The notes below the pieces were generated by a model. The model was not told the DNA's origin. It ran no database searches and worked only from the letters and a program-made list of their open reading frames with translations. From NCBI RefSeq assembly GCF_019355935.1, contig NZ_CP079925.1, forward strand, positions 1,116,001 to 1,180,000: a DNA stretch of 64,000 nucleotides, in the 5' to 3' direction. A program made the position numbers and the translations under genes. Of this stretch, positions 60,131 to 64,000 are shown piece after piece (position 1 is the first letter of the stretch; the number at the start of each line of letters is the position of its first letter). The DNA comes from Comamonas sp. Y33R10-2 (lineage in GTDB: Bacteria > Pseudomonadota > Gammaproteobacteria > Burkholderiales > Burkholderiaceae_C).

Positions 60131-60349
60131 TCAGTTCAACTGGTTCTCCAGCACCATGCAGCGCCCTTCAGCGAGTGCATATTTGCTGGCCATATCCGGG
60201 GTGTCAAACTGTCGAATGAAGCTGAAAATCCGGTCATATTCGCCACGGCGGATGGAGACCGCTGCAGCCACTTTGCCGGAGTGGGTTATGTTGGTGAGGG
60301 CAGTCACAATGTAGTTGCCGACACGCTCTGTAATTAGTTCTTTGTGCAT
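60131..60349 (-). CDS. Unknown small protein upstream of infA
   Basis: 72-residue soluble protein, MHKELITERVGNYIVTALTN then a basic middle (VSIRRGEYDRIFSFIRQFDT) and an acidic end. I recognise no family. Codon use and the close 22-base spacing to infA support a real gene. It has no signal peptide. It may be part of the infA transcript. Confidence 0.65.
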   Translation of the reverse strand: MHKELITERVGNYIVTALTNITHSGKVAAAVSIRRGEYDRIFSFIRQFDTPDMASKYALAEGRCMVLENQLN

Positions 60350-60709
60350 ATCGTGTCAGCGGTGGCACAAGCCCAGACTTGGGCCATTCCATCCACTGAA
60401 AAAATGTAAAAGATCCTGCTTGAGTGAGCTTGGATCAAGTGAGTCAGCCGCTTGAGAGTGGCTTATGCTTCTTGCCGAAGATAAACACTCAGGCTGACGC
60501 AGTCGAGCATGTGACAACGTGAGATCTGCCGTTCATGCTGCATGAGGCAAGTTTCATGCAGCAAACCTTAGCATTATAAAGCATTGCCTCTTGATGGGCA
60601 ACTTTCGGTAGTGTCGGGGGGCTTAGTGAGCAACCACCTTATGACGGTGAAGCTCAGTCCTTAGCAACTAGAGTAGTAAAGACTTAAAAGGTAAGGGGTT
60701 GCTAAACGC
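60350..60709. other. Gene-free gap between the infA region and tRNA-Gln
   Basis: About 360 bases where I see no gene, repeat or named RNA. The promoter of the 60131 gene and infA on the minus strand must be in its left part. Confidence 0.5.
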
Positions 60710-60744
60710 AAAAAACCTTGACTGCATAAGCAATCAAGGTTTTG
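60710..60744 (-). terminator. Terminator of tRNA-Gln
   Basis: On the minus strand AAAACCTTGATTGC and GCAGTCAAGGTTTT form a stem with a four-base loop, ending in TTTTTT. It lies nine bases past the tRNA 3' end. Confidence 0.9.
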
Positions 60745-60752
60745 AGATGTTC

Positions 60753-60829
60753 TGGCAGGGGAAGAAGGACTCGAACCTTCGCATGCCGGAATCAAAATCC
60801 GGTGCCTTAACCAACTTGGCGACTCCCCT
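60753..60829 (-). tRNA. tRNA-Gln (anticodon TTG)
   Basis: On the minus strand a 77-base cloverleaf runs from AGGGGAGTCGCCAAG to the encoded CCA. The D-arm, the anticodon loop ATTTTGATT with TTG, and the T-arm GGTTCGAGTCC are all in place. The acceptor stem pairs AGGGGAG with TTCCCCT (one G-U). Confidence 0.96.
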
Positions 60830-60975
60830 AGAAGACGCGTATTGTATAGCAATTTAGCTATGAATTTTGGAAAGTGTTGAAGTTTGGCTGAAGGCGCTGT
60901 GTTGCCCTGGTTGAGATGATGAAGCCTATAACTGCTATATATTGATTTAGGTAACACCGTACTCAAGAGCGTCGC

Positions 60976-61878
60976 ATGATGATCAAATCTATTCTGAAAT
61001 CTACTGTGGTGGCACTGGCTGCAGTCACTGGTGGATCAATTTTTGCGCAAGGCACGCCCATTAACGCGGCAGCGTTTGATGCCTTGATTGTGCAGGGGCC
61101 GGTTGCCGATGCGCAGACCATTGCATCGAGCGCTTGGGCTAGCAAGATTAAGCAGGCGGGTGCTCTGCGTTTGGGCAGCACGCAAACGTCGAATCTGTTT
61201 TCAATGCTTAACGAGAAAGATGGAAAAATTCGAGGCTTTGATATAGGGCTGGCGCAACTCATCACGCGCTATATCTTGGGCGATGGTGCTAAGTACCAAT
61301 TTACGCAGGTCAATTCGTCCACACGCGAACAAGTGCTCATCAACAATCAGGTTGATATGGTGTTGGCAACCTATTCCATCACGCCAGCTCGTGCTGAGAA
61401 AATCTCGTTTGCTGGGCCTTACTACACGTCTCAGGCCGCAGTGTTGGTCAAGGGGAACAACAAGGCCATTCAGTCGTATACCGACCTAGCAGGTAAGAGG
61501 GTAGCCACACAGGCGGGCTCTACCGGGCCCGCGATACTTGCACAGTACGCGCCTAAGGCTGTCGTGCAAGAATTTCAGTCTCATCAAGAATCCCTTGATT
61601 CACTGCGCCAAGGGCGCGTGGATGCTTATGTGACTGATTACACCTTGCTGCTCAATGCTTTGAGCCTTGGGTTTGCCAATGCTAAGTTGGCGGGCGAGAC
61701 TTTTGGAGCACAGGACTCCTACGGCATTGGCTTGCCTAAGGGCTCGGACGGTGTGGCTTTCATTAATGCTTTTTTGAAGAAGCTGGAAGCAGATGGCACT
61801 TGGGCCAAACTTTGGTCCATTTCCATCGGGCAGCGTACGGGAAACACCATTGTTCCAAAGCCGCCAGCACACCCTTGA
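60976..61878 (+). CDS. Amino-acid ABC transporter substrate-binding protein
   Basis: Periplasmic SBP_bac_3 protein of 300 residues with a signal peptide (ending GGSIFAQ). IRGFDIGLAQLITRYILGDG, VLATYSITPARAEKISFAGP and DLAGKRVATQAGSTGPAILA are typical of glutamate/polar amino acid binding proteins. A 70-residue region before the domain is less conserved. CAAGAG lies before the ATG at 60976. Two permease genes follow directly. Substrate is not fixed by sequence. Confidence 0.9.
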   Translation: MMIKSILKSTVVALAAVTGGSIFAQGTPINAAAFDALIVQGPVADAQTIASSAWASKIKQAGALRLGSTQTSNLFSMLNEKDGKIRGFDIGLAQLITRYILGDGAKYQFTQVNSSTREQVLINNQVDMVLATYSITPARAEKISFAGPYYTSQAAVLVKGNNKAIQSYTDLAGKRVATQAGSTGPAILAQYAPKAVVQEFQSHQESLDSLRQGRVDAYVTDYTLLLNALSLGFANAKLAGETFGAQDSYGIGLPKGSDGVAFINAFLKKLEADGTWAKLWSISIGQRTGNTIVPKPPAHP

Positions 61879-61881
61879 GTG

Positions 61882-62544
61882 ATGGACGAAATTTTCCAAC
61901 TCTTTAGCAATCATGGGCCTGCCTTTTGGCAGGCTCTCTTGTTGACATGGAAGCTCACGATTGCCTCGTTCGTGCCCGGCTTCTTGCTGGGCATTGTTGT
62001 GGCGGTGCTTCGGCTTCTTCCTTTGCCGCCACTGCGTTTTGCTTTAAGTGCCTATGTAGAGACTTTCCGCAATATTCCTAGTGTGGCATTGCTGATCTTT
62101 ATTGTGTTTGCACTGCCAGATCTCAATGTGCTGATCGATTATGAGCTTGCAGTCATTCTGACTTTGATGCTGGTCTGCTCCGCTTTCACAGCAGATTACT
62201 TGCGAGCTGGTATCAACACGGTTGATAGTGGCCAAATTGAGGCGGCACTTAGTCTTGGTATGCGGCCAATGCAGGTGGTTGTTGCGATTGTTTTACCGCA
62301 GGCGTTGCGTGCGGTTGTGCAGCCTATGACATCTCTCATCATCGCCTTGATGCTCTCTACCTCGCTGGCGTCGCAAGTGCCGCTTCAGGGCAGGGAGCTT
62401 ACTGCTCTTGTCTCCAAGATCGCGACCGACTCTGCTGCTGGTATTGCCGCATTCGCTGTGGCTGCTGCTATGTACGTGTTGAGCGGACTGCTCATCGCCT
62501 GGGTTGGCGCGGCAGTAGAAAAGAAAGTGCGAATACTGCGATGA
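61882..62544 (+). CDS. Amino-acid ABC transporter permease 1
   Basis: HisM/GluC-like permease of about 220 residues with five or so membrane helices. The EAA-type loop is EAALSLGMRPMQVVVAIVLPQA, shortened by one residue at each end here to IEAALSLGMRPM and VLPQALRAV. The start is ATG at 61882; a GTG directly before it is also possible. It begins three bases after the binding-protein stop, and its stop overlaps the next permease by four bases. Confidence 0.9.
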   Translation: MDEIFQLFSNHGPAFWQALLLTWKLTIASFVPGFLLGIVVAVLRLLPLPPLRFALSAYVETFRNIPSVALLIFIVFALPDLNVLIDYELAVILTLMLVCSAFTADYLRAGINTVDSGQIEAALSLGMRPMQVVVAIVLPQALRAVVQPMTSLIIALMLSTSLASQVPLQGRELTALVSKIATDSAAGIAAFAVAAAMYVLSGLLIAWVGAAVEKKVRILR

Positions 62545-63341
62545 GTCGATCTTTGGAAGATATTTTGTTTGTGGCCCCTAGTCCTAGGGCTCAAACCATC
62601 ACAAGGACTGTGAGCGCAATCGCTGCCGTCGTGTTGTTTTTGCTGGTACTGGGTGTTCTGTTCAGGTTTCATTCTGCTGGGCAGCTTGAAGCCCCATTTT
62701 GGAAGTTTTTTGCTTGGCCAACGACTTGGACATTTCTGGTCAAAGGCATGCTCGGTACGCTGGCGTCGGCGGCAATGGCGGCCGTTATTGCATTGACATT
62801 CGGGCTAGTGCTGCTGCTGGGTCGTTTGTCGCGGCAGAGGCTGGTGCGTTGGCCTAGCATTGCTCTTATTGAATTTTTGCGTGGTACGCCGACGCTGCTG
62901 CTGATTTATGTTTGCTTTTTGGTACTTCCATCAGCTGGAATAAAGCTGAGCACTTATTGGATGCTGACACTGCCCATTGGCTTGAGTACTGCTGCAATAG
63001 TCGCTGAGGTTTACCGAGCAGGGGTGTTCGCTGTTCCACGTGGCCAAGCCGATGCGGCACGCAGTCTGGGAATGTCTGAGGCCCAAGTTTTTTTCTTTGT
63101 CGTGTTTCCTCAGGCGCTTCGCTACATTGTCCCGGCGCTGGTTGCACAACTGGTGATCGTGGTCAAGGACACTACCTTCGGCTACGTTGTTACCTACGGT
63201 GAACTCATGCAAAACGCAAAGGTGCTCGTTGCTAACTACAACTCTCTGGTGCCTGTTTACCTTGCAGTGGCTGTGCTTTATTGCCTTGTGAATTACGCAA
63301 TTTCAAGGGTGAGCAAGCGGTTTGCTGCGCCTGTGCATTGA
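62541..63341 (+). CDS. Amino-acid ABC transporter permease 2
   Basis: Second permease, 266 residues, with an N-terminal extension before the transport domain. The conserved EFLRGTPTLLLIYVCFLVLP and the EAA-like AARSLGMSEAQVFFFVVFPQ are present. Together with permease 1 it would form the heterodimeric channel. No ATPase gene follows; the operon ends at a hairpin and a tRNA on the other strand, so the ATPase must come from elsewhere. Confidence 0.9.
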   Translation: MSRSLEDILFVAPSPRAQTITRTVSAIAAVVLFLLVLGVLFRFHSAGQLEAPFWKFFAWPTTWTFLVKGMLGTLASAAMAAVIALTFGLVLLLGRLSRQRLVRWPSIALIEFLRGTPTLLLIYVCFLVLPSAGIKLSTYWMLTLPIGLSTAAIVAEVYRAGVFAVPRGQADAARSLGMSEAQVFFFVVFPQALRYIVPALVAQLVIVVKDTTFGYVVTYGELMQNAKVLVANYNSLVPVYLAVAVLYCLVNYAISRVSKRFAAPVH

Positions 63342-63365
63342 AAGTTGTATGCATCGTTGAAACAG

Positions 63366-63397
63366 AAAAGCCCCGCCTATTTCTAGACGAGGCTTTG
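63366..63397. terminator. Terminator between the permease operon and tRNA-Ser
   Basis: On the minus strand GCCTCGTC and GCGGGGC pair imperfectly with TTTTC after them, which fits the end of the tRNA-Ser transcript. On the plus strand the same hairpin is followed by TTTGTGTTTT and could end the permease operon. Confidence 0.7.
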
Positions 63398-63402
63398 TGT
63401 TT

Positions 63403-63493
63403 TGGCGGAAGGGGCGGGATTCGAACCCGCGGTGGGCTATTAACCCACACACGCTTTCCAGGCGTGCGACTTAAGCCACTCATCCACCCTTCC
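63403..63493 (-). tRNA. tRNA-Ser (anticodon GGA)
   Basis: On the minus strand a 91-base class II tRNA starts GGAAGGGTGGATGAGTGG and ends with encoded CCA. It has the anticodon GGA in CTGGAAAG, a long variable arm (TGTGGGTTAATAGCCCAC) and the T-arm GGGTTCGAATCCC. Confidence 0.96.
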
Positions 63494-63514
63494 TAAATCA
63501 TTCTCTTAAATGCA

Positions 63515-63537
63515 AAGCCAAGCAAACTGCTTGGCTT
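63515..63537. terminator. Small hairpin between tRNA-Ser and the NTF2-like gene
   Basis: AAGCCAAGC and GCTTGGCTT pair perfectly with a five-base loop. On the minus strand it is followed by TGCATTT, so it may end the NTF2-like gene transcript ahead of tRNA-Ser. Confidence 0.5.
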
Positions 63538-63640
63538 GTTAAGAGTGATCCGTTGGTATGTATTCTAATCTCATTTTTGCGATGAAAAATGATTCGCTAG
63601 GGCATTCTGCAAGTAAGTGGCTTTGTTTCGCAGGCAACTT

Positions 63641-64000
63641 TCAGAGACTTGGCGCAGCGCCTGCTTGGCGCAAGAAGCGCATCACACCGCCTAGCACGGG
63701 CAGCTTTTCGTAGAGTTCTTCAGCAGCATCCCAATAGTCTCGATGCTCTAGCACCATGCCTTGCGCATCAAGTCGTAAAAACGTTCCGCCGCGAATGCAT
63801 TGGGCAACTCCTTTACGCCATCGGCGCATACGAAAGTGAAACTCCCACGCCAAAAATGCTTTTTGCCCTTGGACTAGCTGCTCAGTGACTACAAATTTTG
63901 GTTCATCCACGGTGGTAAACATATGGGCAAAAATTTGGCGAATCGCGTCTACACCTTGTACATCGTTGAACGGGTCTTTGAAATGGGCTTGTGGTGCGTA
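63641..64000 (-). CDS. NTF2/SnoaL-like protein, partial at the window edge
   Basis: The reading frame is open from the stop at 63641 to the last base of the window, so the 5' end is missing; 119 residues are visible. It begins inside APQAHFKDPFNDVQGVDAIR and continues with IFAHMFTTVDEPKFVV, FLAWEFHFRM and HRDYWDAAEELYEKLPVLG, a pattern of the nuclear transport factor 2/SnoaL-like fold. The ATG at 63922 is internal, because upstream codons match the family too. Members range from enzymes to ligand-binding proteins, so function is open. Confidence 0.85.
   Translation of the reverse strand, partial: YAPQAHFKDPFNDVQGVDAIRQIFAHMFTTVDEPKFVVTEQLVQGQKAFLAWEFHFRMRRWRKGVAQCIRGGTFLRLDAQGMVLEHRDYWDAAEELYEKLPVLGGVMRFLRQAGAAPSL

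Overview
The window looks like chromosomal DNA of a betaproteobacterium of the family Comamonadaceae, most likely Comamonas or a close relative such as Delftia. This is inferred from protein character, from zapA followed by 6S RNA, from a Lap-type adhesin locus, and from two dispersed repeat families of a kind I associate with this family. No phage, insertion sequence, transposase or CRISPR array was seen. Most of the window is dense, operon-organised core or semi-core DNA.

Layout. (1) 1-11,000 is an iron-acquisition block: tonB, a Bfd-type [2Fe-2S] protein, an FMN-dependent hydroxy-acid dehydrogenase overlapping piuC, and a Fiu-type siderophore receptor, all on the minus strand. Divergent from the receptor is a plus-strand set: PepSY membrane protein, DUF2271, DUF4198, apbE and a membrane-anchored flavodoxin/NADPH reductase. 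The PepSY protein and the reductase together look like a split form of PiuB. (2) 11,100-14,230 holds fnr, a perfect FNR box, hemN and a TauE/SafE-like membrane protein. (3) 14,330-19,530 holds an HD-GYP protein overlapping a PAS-GGDEF-EAL protein (c-di-GMP turnover) and a LuxR-type regulator. (4) 19,540-20,500 holds 6S RNA, zapA and a ZapB-like coiled-coil gene on the minus strand. (5) 20,740-36,000 is a cobalamin riboswitch followed by a tightly overlapped B12 uptake and late-synthesis operon: btuB, cobB, cobU, btuFCD, cobO, bluB, cbiB, cobC, cobQ and cobT. Embedded in it are a HipA-like kinase with a DUF3037 partner and a histidine-repeat exported protein. Corrin-ring genes and cobS are not in the window.

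(6) 36,050-39,180 carries nth, an orphan TpsB transporter and a SWIB-domain gene on the minus strand. (7) 40,110-58,450 is a complete Lap-type biofilm adhesion system: TolC-like LapE, a small unknown protein, the ABC exporter LapB, the adaptor LapC, a LuxR-type response regulator, a 2,970-residue adhesin LapA with seven near-identical 262-residue repeats, the periplasmic protease LapG and the degenerate GGDEF-EAL receptor LapD. A TAAG site typical of LapG cleavage lies near the LapA N-terminus. In the known Pseudomonas model, c-di-GMP bound to LapD sequesters LapG and keeps LapA at the surface; the upstream c-di-GMP enzymes could feed that circuit. (8) 58,500-64,000 carries a YfeH-like transporter, infA with a TTG start, tRNA-Gln(TTG), an amino-acid ABC transporter without its ATPase, tRNA-Ser(GGA) and a partial NTF2-like gene cut by the window edge.

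Two repeat families recur. One is an AT-rich element containing GTAGCTAT or TTAGCTAT, found between genes and apparently inside cobU, cbiB and apbE. The other is a GC-rich palindromic element of about 100 bp found after the DUF2271 gene and after cobO. Start codons were chosen by reading; several are TTG or GTG, and uncertain ones are marked.
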